Notes: generated by a model from the sequence alone, not told the origin. Counted from the first letter of the stretch, positions 7,058 to 14,205 are shown. The stretch: 64,000 bases of DNA from Kluyvera sp047971185 (GCF_047971185.1 NZ_JBKDZH010000035.1:1-64000), one strand, 5' to 3'. Translations and numbers: made by a program.

Positions 7058-8185
7058 TTATTGATTTTGAGCGTGCTGTTCCACTGCATTTATATGCTTT
7101 TCAAGAAACTTTGTGAATAGCTCTGTTGAGCCAAAGTAATTGGGGTATGCGCGTTTGAGGGATTTACCATCTTCCGCAGATAATAACACGGAGATTATTA
7201 TTTCCTCATTAGCTTCGCTTTCTGCTAAGGCATCCAATGCAGCTGCCGCAGAAGCCATTTTAAAGGGCTTGACTCTAACTGGGAATTTATTATCTGTAAA
7301 TTTTCTGATCTCAATCAAATAATGACCCTTGAAGTATTTAGGTATTTTTATTCCAGGCATACCATTGTTTGTAATGTGCAGAGCCAATGTATAACGCGCT
7401 AACCTGGGAATTAATTGTAATTCAGCATGTAGTTCAGATAGTTCTTGCCTGTATGCCAATAAAGTGGCCGCAGGAAGTATGCTGGCTCCTTCATCATGAG
7501 CAACTAAGCATCCTGCCAAGTAAAATAATCTACGCCAGTCTTCATGCCCTTCCTGCGATGTTTTCAGCTTATAACCTTCAAGTGTATCAATGATCTCCAG
7601 ACTTGTTGCCCAGGCATGTTGTAGTTCAGTACGAAGTTGAACCTCTATCTTCGTTTTTTTCCACGCGTTATTATCGTCACCTTCATGGAAACAACTGTAA
7701 ATTAGATGAACTCCACCGTATCCGCTTGCTTTGGGTGTAAGATAATTTGCAGTATGAACAATGGTATGTATTGAACGACTCTTTTCGAGACGGCTTTGTA
7801 ATAATTTTAGATGTTCAAGATTTTTTACGATTGCTCTACAGCCGCCAATGTCCTGCATCCGTGTTAATTTTATTGAGTTTTCGTGTATTCCATCAAGGGT
7901 TGGACGTTCAAGTTTATCTATAATAGTCGGAAGACGTTTTAAACGACGAGCAACAATTATTTTTTTATTCACCTTGGCGGATGTTCTCGCTAAGTGATTT
8001 TTCATTAACATTAACGGGTAAAGGTGTAATTCCCTAAAATTTTGGATCATCTCAATAGCAGCCTGACGTTCTTCATTAACACAACCATGTCTGATTGCTT
8101 GAGCAGATCTGTCGATAGCTTTTTTGGAGAAGCGCAAAGTGCATTTCTGGCTTTGATAAACGTCGTTAGCCATAGAGAAGTCCAT
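7058..8185 (-). CDS. RelA/SpoT-domain nucleotide pyrophosphokinase-like protein
   Basis: A 375-residue single-gene protein with a RelA/SpoT synthetase fold: ARRLKRLPTI (about 79-88), MQDIGGCRAIV (110-120, DxxGxR), SGYGGVHLIY (154-163, YxxxH) and EVQLRTELQHAWA (181-193). No HD hydrolase, TGS or ACT domain is present. A C-terminal region of about 170 residues is not recognised. The core would transfer pyrophosphate to a nucleotide or tRNA. Toxic small alarmone synthetases (toxSAS, including phage-borne CapRel) have this size, and the gene sits alone on a mobile element, so a phage-triggered growth-arrest role is plausible. No zinc-finger-like CapRel tail is seen. The 8185 start lacks a strong ribosome site; 8173 is an alternative. 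Confidence 0.78.
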   Translation of the reverse strand: MDFSMANDVYQSQKCTLRFSKKAIDRSAQAIRHGCVNEERQAAIEMIQNFRELHLYPLMLMKNHLARTSAKVNKKIIVARRLKRLPTIIDKLERPTLDGIHENSIKLTRMQDIGGCRAIVKNLEHLKLLQSRLEKSRSIHTIVHTANYLTPKASGYGGVHLIYSCFHEGDDNNAWKKTKIEVQLRTELQHAWATSLEIIDTLEGYKLKTSQEGHEDWRRLFYLAGCLVAHDEGASILPAATLLAYRQELSELHAELQLIPRLARYTLALHITNNGMPGIKIPKYFKGHYLIEIRKFTDNKFPVRVKPFKMASAAAALDALAESEANEEIIISVLLSAEDGKSLKRAYPNYFGSTELFTKFLEKHINAVEQHAQNQ

Positions 8186-8311
8186 TGTGAGTGTGAATAA
8201 TAGTCAAGCATTATAACTGCATAACTGCTTGGTCTGAAATCATTTTCTCTGGTTGAAACTGTGATCTTAACGCACTTATTTAAGTTATCGACTTTGCTCT
8301 TTCTTCACTCG

Positions 8312-8512
8312 TCACTCCTCCTCAAATGTGCGGGTGTATTTGCACTGTTCGGACGGTCTGATCGTCACAGTCTCTGTAAAGTTGGCGTTGCTGTAGATGC
8401 AAATCTTCGCATTGTCTGTCTCCTGTTCGTCAGTCAACGGTAATGTGATGCGCCCAGCGTGAGCGGCGAGGGCTGGAAGTAGTGCCAGCGTCAGCACAAG
8501 TAAGCGTTTCAT
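8312..8512 (-). CDS. Small secreted protein
   Basis: A 66-residue protein from ATG 8512 with a clear Sec signal (MKRLLVLTLALLPALAAHA, cleavage after AHA). The mature part is about 47 residues with two cysteines (KICIYSN and SEQCKYT) that could form a disulfide in the periplasm. It follows the recombinase gene by 5 bases on the same strand, so the two are probably co-transcribed. Similar small secreted proteins accompany integrases in several prophage-like elements, but I do not know a function. Confidence 0.6.
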   Translation of the reverse strand: MKRLLVLTLALLPALAAHAGRITLPLTDEQETDNAKICIYSNANFTETVTIRPSEQCKYTRTFEEE

Positions 8513-8517
8513 GTTGA

Positions 8518-9096
8518 TCACCATTCTAAAGAAAACTCCTCTGTTAAATCGTCCTGCACGTCCTGACCGTACCCGATGTAATACATGGTTGAGCGCGGAT
8601 CTGTCTGCCCCAGGAAATGGGCGATTGTCTCTATAGCCACCCCATTTTCGAATAAAATTCGGCCCCGACTTTTTCGCGGTGTATGGCAGCCCACGTTAGA
8701 GAATCCCGCTCTACGGCCCATCTTGCCGAACTCTGCAAACACTGTGTTACGAGTGACGGCATGGCCTTTGCTACGGAGATCGCCCTTGCTAAAGATGAAA
8801 TCCGTTGTCACTGGCATAGTGGCTTGTTCTGCCTTGCGTTGTGCCACCACTGACAGCATGGACGCTGTAACCTTTGGCCTTACCACGTTTCCGGTTTTCT
8901 CCTGCTTCACCTTGAGGTGAGATTGTCCCTCTACGTCTTCATACTTGAGCTTTAGCACGTCAGAGATCCTCAACCCCGATTCATACATGAACACCCACAA
9001 GCAATAGAACAGGTTGCTTCTGGCGTTGCGTTGTAGTTCTGCTGCCACTGCCTTAATTTCGTCTGCGCTCTTTAGCGCCTGGCTAATACCTTTCAT
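8518..9096 (-). CDS. Small tyrosine recombinase
   Basis: A 192-residue phage-integrase-family protein starting at ATG 9096 after AGAGGAGAG. All catalytic elements are visible: Arg in ESGLRISDVLK, Lys in KQEKTGN, HTPRKSRG (HxxR), HFLGQTDP and the Tyr in STMYYIGY. It lacks the N-terminal arm-binding and most core-binding domain, so it has the size of FimB/FimE-type invertases. The element already has a full-size integrase at 18056-19336, so this one may drive inversion, dimer resolution or excision help, or have another regulatory role. Paired TTGATC motifs lie upstream (9136-9153). Confidence 0.8.
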   Translation of the reverse strand: MKGISQALKSADEIKAVAAELQRNARSNLFYCLWVFMYESGLRISDVLKLKYEDVEGQSHLKVKQEKTGNVVRPKVTASMLSVVAQRKAEQATMPVTTDFIFSKGDLRSKGHAVTRNTVFAEFGKMGRRAGFSNVGCHTPRKSRGRILFENGVAIETIAHFLGQTDPRSTMYYIGYGQDVQDDLTEEFSLEW

Positions 9097-9196
9097 CTTT
9101 ATCTCTCCTCTTGTTCGTTCCGGTGAAATCATCATTGATCAGAAATTGATCATTTTCAACATGTTGCACGATACGTTTATTTAAGAAGAGCACGAA

Positions 9197-9304
9197 ATGA
9201 TCAAAATGTGTGCGCGGTTGCCTGAGTTGCTGAACGGCTTGATCGAGGCCGCCCCGATTCTGCACAGCGTCCCTCTCGAATATCGGCAACTCATTGAAAA
9301 ATAA
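9197..9304 (+). CDS. Possible 35-residue small protein
   Basis: ATG at 9197 after AAGAAGAG, encoding a helical leucine-rich peptide ending LHSVPLEYRQLIEK. It is divergent from the recombinase. Support is only the open frame and a fair ribosome site. Confidence 0.25.
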   Translation: MIKMCARLPELLNGLIEAAPILHSVPLEYRQLIEK

Positions 9305-9345
9305 CAATAAATGTAATTTCATGAATGATTCATGAAACGGTGGTT

Positions 9346-9423
9346 ATGTCAAGAAATTTATTTTCGATGACGGAGAGTTACCCCTGTTTGCACTGTGAAG
9401 TGATGGAAAAGTGTTCTGATTGA
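9346..9423 (+). CDS. Possible 25-residue cysteine-containing peptide
   Basis: ATG at 9346 encodes a short peptide with CLHCEVMEKC, a CxxC-x5-C pattern that could hold a metal. There is a GGTGG before the start. It is too short to call firmly. Confidence 0.2.
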   Translation: MSRNLFSMTESYPCLHCEVMEKCSD

Positions 9424-9444
9424 ATGGAATCAACAAGTTAAAGA

Positions 9445-9465
9445 ATACACTTTACGAAAGTGTAT
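9445..9465. promoter_or_regulatory. Perfect 9-bp palindrome, candidate operator
   Basis: ATACACTTT and AAAGTGTAT are exact inverted copies around ACG. The site is in a gene-poor control region of the satellite and has the look of a repressor site. Confidence 0.5.
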
Positions 9466-9492
9466 CGAATCGGGACGATATTGTACGGTAAA

Positions 9493-9547
9493 TGAGAGTC
9501 TTTCTCATTTGTGACGGTGTGATCTGAGATGATGAGAATCATTCTCA
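9493..9547. promoter_or_regulatory. Two TGAGA-N5-TCTCA operators 40 bp apart
   Basis: Two 15-bp palindromes of the same form, TGAGAGTCTTTCTCA (9493-9507) and TGAGAATCATTCTCA (9533-9547), centre to centre 40 bp (close to four helical turns). This repetition suggests cooperative binding by one dimeric regulator. Confidence 0.55.
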
Positions 9548-9559
9548 ATAATGGCGATT

Positions 9560-10340
9560 TTGGCATGAAAATAAACCGATGTTTCATTTTTAGAAAAAGT
9601 CTTTAAGCAAATCTGGCAAATTGCACCTGTCTGGAAAGTGCTCATTGTCCACAATGACGCTGTAAGCCGCACGGCGTAAGGATTTCGCATAAGTGGGGTA
9701 AAGTGTATTGATAGTTAGAAAGAGATTCAGAGAGCGTTACAGGCGGGTTATTTAGGATGGCTTAACCCTGAATTAAGTAGCGCTTTAATTACGGTTTGGC
9801 ATGTATTTAACGTGGTATTTTTCCGGCTCTATGGAGTGTTGTTTCATGCGAGCACTGCGAACATGAAAAGATTATTGCATGTGTAGCATGTAATGCGGAG
9901 CATGGAAGAGTAGTACAGGAGAAGACTACTGTATAAAAGTAATGTTGATAGATGATCTCTCCTGTAATGGTGATTTGTCATGCTCGCTACGCTCACCGAC
10001 AATTAAAACCTAACTACAACCCTTAATTAAATTAAGGTTATTAATTATCTCTCTTATGTTCTCGTACTCCTCGAACATACATCATTGTGCAAGATGTTTA
10101 TGTGCAGATACTTTTTCATGCAACATTCACCTGCTGATCGCTGGTTCATCGTGAGCCTACACTTTCCGAAGGTATCAAAATAAATGTAAAAGGACTTATC
10201 ATTTAAAATGATACCTCCTCTTACTTGATACCCTCGTAATCAGGTTACTTGTGCAAATGGCGCAGCCATAAGATCGGCTCCCTTGCATGAAGAGCCGGAA
10301 ATGATACCATTAATGCATGTCTATGCACTGTTTCCTTCTT
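9560..10340. other. Gene-free palindrome-rich region, candidate replication origin
   Basis: No gene longer than a few tens of codons is seen. The stretch holds CAGGAGA/TCTCCTG around 52 bases (from 9917), a perfect CCTTAATT-A-AATTAAGG palindrome (10021-10037) in a very AT-rich patch, four copies of TGATACC or its complement (about 10171, 10208, 10224, 10296), and a perfect TATCATTT-A-AAATGATA palindrome (10197-10213). Iteron-like repeats next to AT-rich DNA, just before the helicase operon, fit an origin of replication. This is inference from layout. Confidence 0.4.
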
Positions 10341-10395
10341 TTATGCATTTTAATGCATAAAGTGCTTGACAAACGTTAGTGAAATAGTGTACTAT
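10341..10395 (+). promoter_or_regulatory. Sigma-70 promoter with upstream palindrome for replication operon
   Basis: TTGACA (10366-10371) and TACTAT (10390-10395) are 18 bp apart. A perfect palindrome TTATGCATT-TT-AATGCATAA (10341-10360) abuts the -35 box, a placement suited to a repressor or activator. The initial transcript carries GGTAAGTAT, which also follows the promoter at 13567. Confidence 0.7.
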
Positions 10396-10433
10396 GGTAA
10401 GTATGAAGGGGAGAAAACCTTCTGAAACTTTCG

Positions 10434-10466
10434 GCCCTGGGCGGGGTAATCTGCCTGGGGCTTTTT
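10434..10466 (+). terminator. Attenuator-like terminator in leader of replication operon
   Basis: GCCCTGGGC (10434-10442) pairs with GCCTGGGGC (10453-10461) over 9 bp with two wobbles, followed by TTTTT. It lies between the promoter and the first gene, so it would act as an attenuator. Confidence 0.65.
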
Positions 10467-10493
10467 GCATCCAAAATCCAAAGGAGGCCATTA

Positions 10494-10670
10494 TTGAAGT
10501 ATTTCAGCAGTGACCAGGTTTTTAATGATCTGGTGAGTGGCAAGGTGAAACGCCACGTTATTTACGCATCCATGCAAGCAGCAAAATCGAGGGAGTATAC
10601 AGACCGAATGGAAATGTTCGCTGATGCTCTCGCCCGTTATGACCAACACCGAAAGGAAATTAACCAATGA
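10494..10670 (+). CDS. Small protein, TTG start, first gene of replication operon
   Basis: A 58-residue protein that begins with TTG; the start is set by an excellent AAAGGAGG ribosome site 6 bases upstream. It is mixed-charge and helical with no recognised family. It overlaps the next gene (ATG at 10667 or 10670) in the manner of translational coupling. Being first in the operon after an attenuator, it could be a regulator; this is a guess. Confidence 0.55.
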   Translation: MKYFSSDQVFNDLVSGKVKRHVIYASMQAAKSREYTDRMEMFADALARYDQHRKEINQ

Positions 10671-10831
10671 TGAACATTCGTTTTAGTCCAGAAGTTTACG
10701 AGGCTCTCCGTGAAGCCGCCACAATTAAAGGCGTAAGTATTCCGGCCTTGGTCAACTCCATTGTCAAAAATAACATCCTACAACAAGAGGAACCCAATGA
10801 AAGAAAAGAAGCAAGTAGTAAAATTCGTTGA
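10670..10831 (+). CDS. Ribbon-helix-helix small DNA-binding protein
   Basis: About 53 residues. The start MNIRFSPEVYEALREAA followed by GVSIPALVNSIVKNNI is the beta strand plus two helices of Arc/CopG-type repressors. Such proteins dimerise on palindromic operators; the palindromes at 10341-10360 or 9445-9465 are candidate targets for autoregulation. It begins 3 bases before the stop of the upstream gene (ATG at 10667 also possible) and its 3' end overlaps the helicase-like gene by 35 bases. Confidence 0.6.
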   Translation: MNIRFSPEVYEALREAATIKGVSIPALVNSIVKNNILQQEEPNERKEASSKIR

Positions 10832-12254
10832 TGCAATTTGCGGATCTGGAAAATCCACCACATTACAGCACTACATCAAGTCAAATTTATTAACTAATTC
10901 TGATGCAATTCCCCCTCGTTATCTTCTGGTGATGCCAACACATGAATTATGTGGACAGGTGAAAGAAGAACTCAATGAAAGACGGGTGAAAAGTTATCAC
11001 GTAGACACTGAAACAGAAGCAGTAAATCTATTAATTTCCACTCTGGAATACGATTTCCAGCATTCGGTGATAATCTGCACACATCAATGTTTCATTCATT
11101 ATTGTTATCGCGCAGCGCTTGAAACGGAACTACAAAACCTTCTCCGTAGTTTCAGCATCTTTGTTGATGAAATCCCTGATGCTATGTTTGGCGCTTACAT
11201 CAAAGTGCAGCATACAAATCGGACGGAACAAAATTTCCCATTCCTGGATTGGCTGGAAGAGCGCGACGGATTGTTATTCCTGAGTGAGGATAAGCGTGAA
11301 GATTTCTACGCATACTGGCATGAAAAACAGGCAAGCGGTCAGGATTTAAAGCGCCTACTCTGGGCGATAATGCAAGGTGCTGGACTTCTCTACGAAGAAA
11401 ATAAACATCTGTTTGCTTTCACTGCGTCACCAATTATCAGATCTGTAGAATGGGCTGAGAAATTTACCCTCTTAGGTGCTGGCTCTTCTCGAAGTTTGTT
11501 TGTCTGGGCTTCTGAACATCTGTCTAATTACGAAGTAGAGGAAGCAGGTGAGAATTTACAGCCGCCACTTGAAAGACGTAAACATAAGCGTGTGCCGATC
11601 TCTCTGGTCGCCGTATGTGAGAACAGATGCACTCTGACAGCATTACAGAAAGTGTTTCAGGAGCATTTGCAGGAAATTATCCAGCGTGTACCAGGTGAAT
11701 TTATCTTTGCCACCAATAGAGATAAATCCTTGTGTCAGTTTACAACGATAGGTGATGACATTCTTTTAAATTCTGCTCGTGGTGAACGTGTTTCAATGGC
11801 TTCCTACGGACTAAACCATTACCAGCACATGCACAATGCTGTGTTTCTTGGATGCAGTAATCTTGATCGCGATTTCCAGGGCAAATGGCGGCAGTATGCA
11901 GAGCTTAACGGATGGGATGTTGAAGAATTTGAACAAAAGCAACGCGCCGCGATGAATTATGAACGGTGCTACCAGTTTATTAGCCGCACATCTGTACGTA
12001 ATGCTGATACTGATCATCCTCTGGTGTTCGTAGTGCCGGATCTGGCAACTGCTGAATACGTCAAAGTGCATTATTTCCCAGGTGCAAAGGTTGAATGTCT
12101 GAACTTTGGAAAAGTAAGAAAGAAACGCGATACAACAAAAGGCGATAACACCCGCGCAGAAGTGCAGAAACATAAAGCCAGTGGGTTAACTCAAAAACAA
12201 ACTCAAGAAATTATGAATGTTGGAATAGCAACAATCAAACGAAATTGGAACTAA
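10797..12254 (+). CDS. Helicase-like ATPase with C-terminal helix-turn-helix
   Basis: A 485-residue protein from ATG 10797 after AAGAGGA. Walker A DAICGSGKSTTLQHY is at residues about 12-26, a motif Ia-like LLVMPTHELC at about 43-52, and Walker B SIFVDEIPDA at about 122-131, which is the layout of DEAD/DEAH-type superfamily 2 helicases. Later helicase motifs are not obvious. The last 35 residues (QKHKASGLTQKQTQEIMNVG, then a basic tail) form a helix-turn-helix like that of resolvase or replication proteins. It most likely opens DNA at the element's origin. No primase domain is recognised. It is the largest gene of the replication operon. Confidence 0.65.
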   Translation: MKEKKQVVKFVDAICGSGKSTTLQHYIKSNLLTNSDAIPPRYLLVMPTHELCGQVKEELNERRVKSYHVDTETEAVNLLISTLEYDFQHSVIICTHQCFIHYCYRAALETELQNLLRSFSIFVDEIPDAMFGAYIKVQHTNRTEQNFPFLDWLEERDGLLFLSEDKREDFYAYWHEKQASGQDLKRLLWAIMQGAGLLYEENKHLFAFTASPIIRSVEWAEKFTLLGAGSSRSLFVWASEHLSNYEVEEAGENLQPPLERRKHKRVPISLVAVCENRCTLTALQKVFQEHLQEIIQRVPGEFIFATNRDKSLCQFTTIGDDILLNSARGERVSMASYGLNHYQHMHNAVFLGCSNLDRDFQGKWRQYAELNGWDVEEFEQKQRAAMNYERCYQFISRTSVRNADTDHPLVFVVPDLATAEYVKVHYFPGAKVECLNFGKVRKKRDTTKGDNTRAEVQKHKASGLTQKQTQEIMNVGIATIKRNWN

Positions 12255-12262
12255 GGAGTAAC

Positions 12263-12544
12263 ATGAACAAATTATACCTATTGAACGAGTGTTCAAACCA
12301 TCAAATCGAATGTAACACCGTCTGCCAACGTCTTTATTATCACCTCGCATCTCTCAAGCGTGAAAGCGGAGCAATAAAAGCCACCGTGAAACACATTGCT
12401 GATGGTGTCGGAATAAGTGAAAGCGGGGCGCGGTATTGGATGCTATTAATGCACGATGCCGCTGTGATTACAATGGAACGCCACGGCAAGTATTACGACA
12501 TTACCGTAAACGATGCGGTGAGTTTTATCACGACAACCAACTAA
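12263..12544 (+). CDS. Small winged-helix-like regulator
   Basis: A 93-residue protein from ATG 12263, 8 bases after the helicase stop and 4 bases after AAGGAG. IKATVKHIADGVGISESGARYWM followed by a beta-hairpin-like ITMERHGKYYDITV has the shape of a winged helix-turn-helix. It would bind DNA, perhaps controlling replication or structural genes of the element. Family not identified. Confidence 0.55.
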   Translation: MNKLYLLNECSNHQIECNTVCQRLYYHLASLKRESGAIKATVKHIADGVGISESGARYWMLLMHDAAVITMERHGKYYDITVNDAVSFITTTN

Positions 12545-12568
12545 GAATACAATTTGGGAAACACTCTG

Positions 12569-12673
12569 ATGATTATAATGATGTACTGGACATTTTTTAT
12601 CTATGCAATGGTTTATTATTTTCGGAAGTTTCCCTACCTAACGAGGGAAAATGAGCAAGAAAGAGCGAAATAA
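12569..12673 (+). CDS. Possible 34-residue membrane peptide
   Basis: ATG 12569 encodes a peptide whose first 20 residues are almost all hydrophobic or aromatic (MIIMMYWTFFIYAMVYYF) with a charged tail. It overlaps the next gene by 23 bases. The ribosome site (GGGAA) is weak. Confidence 0.35.
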   Translation: MIIMMYWTFFIYAMVYYFRKFPYLTRENEQERAK

Positions 12674-13025
12674 CATTCTACGTATTGGTAAAGCCGCACG
12701 TAGACAACGAGAAAGATTATTAATAACTTCACTTGAAGAAATCCCAGGAACTTTAATCGAGCACGTCGAAGAAGTGCATTCACAACCGCCCTCTGTGGAA
12801 GAGTGGGCCGCTTTGAATGACATTCTTTCTTCGTGTCCTGGTGCGTATTACCGCCCACGTAAGCAGAAACGTTATTCTTGGGATGACAGCCAGTTAAAGA
12901 AATGGCAGATGTTGGGATTCACCTCTTTACGCCATTACCTTACATACAACTCGATGAATAACACCGTGGCGGGAGCCAGGGACTTTGACGAACTATTTCA
13001 CATTGGAGACAGTTACACAGAATAA
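12651..13025 (+). CDS. Hypothetical basic protein of satellite
   Basis: A 124-residue soluble protein with a very basic N terminus (MSKKERNNILRIGKAARRQ) and an aromatic central part (CPGAYYRPRKQKRYSWDD). An ACGAGGGAAA ribosome site precedes the start. The stop overlaps the start of the next gene (TAATG). I recognise no family. The basic N terminus suggests nucleic-acid binding. Confidence 0.55.
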   Translation: MSKKERNNILRIGKAARRQRERLLITSLEEIPGTLIEHVEEVHSQPPSVEEWAALNDILSSCPGAYYRPRKQKRYSWDDSQLKKWQMLGFTSLRHYLTYNSMNNTVAGARDFDELFHIGDSYTE

Positions 13026-13246
13026 TGCACACACAGACAACTCAAACTAAACGATTCGCGCAGCACGTTAAATGCTGTGAATGGTATTTCAGTGAGATCG
13101 AAACAATCAACAATGATGCTTATCTGACAGACGAAGAGAAAATAACCGCGCTTGACGATCTTGAAAATAAGATTCTCACATTAGCCGCGCCATTTTTGGC
13201 AGTGGCAACCACAATTAAAACGAATAAGGAAAAATTGACCAAATGA
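13025..13246 (+). CDS. Hypothetical small protein of satellite
   Basis: A 73-residue, mostly helical protein starting one base into the stop of the upstream gene and overlapping the next gene by 4 bases. It shows no membrane segment or known motif. Its tight coupling suggests it works with its neighbours, perhaps in one complex. Confidence 0.55.
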   Translation: MHTQTTQTKRFAQHVKCCEWYFSEIETINNDAYLTDEEKITALDDLENKILTLAAPFLAVATTIKTNKEKLTK

Positions 13247-13551
13247 CTAAAAACGAGATTGATGATTCACTTCAAGAATTACACGATAGCCTGATTATTC
13301 CGATGCTGGACGCAGCTACAGACGCATACCGCGAGGAAACGCCTGAGAGCCTCGCAGAGGCTGTTAAAACGCTTCACCTGTCAACGGTGGCATTGCAGGG
13401 GATTATTGCCACAGTGGAGGCTACAGAAGCCTTACACACCGATCAGGACGTGCTCTGGGAAGTGTCACGAGTGGCAAGGCTGATTGTCGATTGTCAGCAG
13501 GATTTAGAAGCGCTGGTGCAGGACATAGCGGAAGAATGCGCCATAACATAA
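13243..13551 (+). CDS. Hypothetical acidic helical protein of satellite
   Basis: A 102-residue, strongly acidic helical protein (for example REETPESLAEAVK and VQDIAEECAIT). It is the last gene of the replication/regulation operon and is followed directly by a separate promoter. DNA-mimic or protein-binding inhibitors of phage functions are often this small and acidic, but there is no sequence proof here. Confidence 0.5.
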   Translation: MTKNEIDDSLQELHDSLIIPMLDAATDAYREETPESLAEAVKTLHLSTVALQGIIATVEATEALHTDQDVLWEVSRVARLIVDCQQDLEALVQDIAEECAIT

Positions 13552-13566
13552 AAGTTACTAAATGAC

Positions 13567-13595
13567 TTGACAAATTGTGCTATTTATGTCATAAT
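13567..13595 (+). promoter_or_regulatory. Strong sigma-70 promoter for structured RNA
   Basis: TTGACA (13567-13572) and CATAAT (13590-13595) are separated by an ideal 17 bp. The early transcribed region contains GGTAAGTAT, also found after the promoter at 10366. No protein start follows for 600 bases. Confidence 0.75.
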
Positions 13596-13602
13596 GAGTT
13601 AT

Positions 13603-14053
13603 AGGGTAAGTATTCGAATCACTTCGCCCTCCTATGTCAATACACTATCCCATAGTGTGAGCACTCCGAAAATGCCGTTTCCCATAGCGGCACTTTCCCT
13701 TGAGTGTGCTTTCTGAAAGCGGTTGTTTTCCTTTGTTGTGTCGGTTCCAAAGGGGCGCGGACGCTACTGCTTTTTGTCGGGCAGTGGCGACCAATCCCCG
13801 CGCTATCCTCTTTCAGAGAGCACATTCCGTGTTCTAAGCCTTATAACCCCGTTAGGATTATAAGCAGTCAGACAAACTAAAACGTCGATGATGTTTCTTT
13901 GTTACGTCTGGCATTCTCTTATTACTATTCCAGTGGTGATAAAGAGATTCCATAGCCTATTATTGCCAGCGTGAAGGGCTTCACGTTTAATAGGCCGCAA
14001 AGCACCCCCGATCTTTTTTAATCTCCTTAGATAATAAAACGGGGGTTCTTTTT
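13603..14053 (+). ncRNA. Highly structured non-coding transcript of satellite
   Basis: About 450 nt between a strong promoter and an intrinsic terminator with no credible gene. It contains: TGCCG/CGGCA hairpin (13662-13685); a long-range 15-bp stem TGTGCTTTCTGAAAG (about 13703-13717) with CTTTCAGAGAGCACA (about 13812-13826), one wobble; inside it GCGCGG/CCGCGC and GCTACTGC/GCAGTGGC stacked around a TTTTTGTCGG loop; CTTATAACC/GGATTATAAG (about 13841-13864); GCCTATTA/TAATAGGC enclosing CGTGAA/TTCACG (about 13955-13996). Its place between replication and capsid modules suggests a regulatory, packaging or helper-interference RNA. No known RNA family is recognised. Confidence 0.6.
14004..14053 (+). 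terminator. Intrinsic terminator of structured RNA
   Basis: ACCCCCG (14004-14010) pairs with CGGGGGT (14040-14046) across a long A/T-rich loop, followed by TCTTTTTT. Confidence 0.7.
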
Positions 14054-14126
14054 TAGATTGTATTCTTAACTTCATTCCTCCTTAATAATGACGTTAACAA
14101 TGCTTTCTAACAAGGGCATTCTCTCC

Positions 14127-14149
14127 TGGCGACTTCGGTCGCCATTTTT
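14127..14149 (+). terminator. Intrinsic terminator before capsid genes
   Basis: TGGCGAC-TTCG-GTCGCCA followed by TTTTT: a 7-bp stem with the very stable TTCG tetraloop. It ends 57 bases before the first structural gene, so the structural operon either has its own promoter in 14150-14205 (none obvious) or is read by antitermination. Confidence 0.85.
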
Positions 14150-14205
14150 AGAAGCTGTGTGCAGCATTTAAGTTGTACGCAGACACAACGCGAAGGAACA
14201 ACACA

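Noticed and set aside
7058..8185. Identification as CapRel
   Set aside because: Length is similar, but the C-terminal part shows no cysteine or zinc-finger-like pattern expected of the CapRel antitoxin region; kept as a general RelA/SpoT-domain toxin candidate.
13637..13825. Minus-strand 62-codon frame inside the structured RNA region
   Set aside because: It runs through the paired stems, lacks a ribosome site and has no family resemblance; the pairing explains the open frame better.
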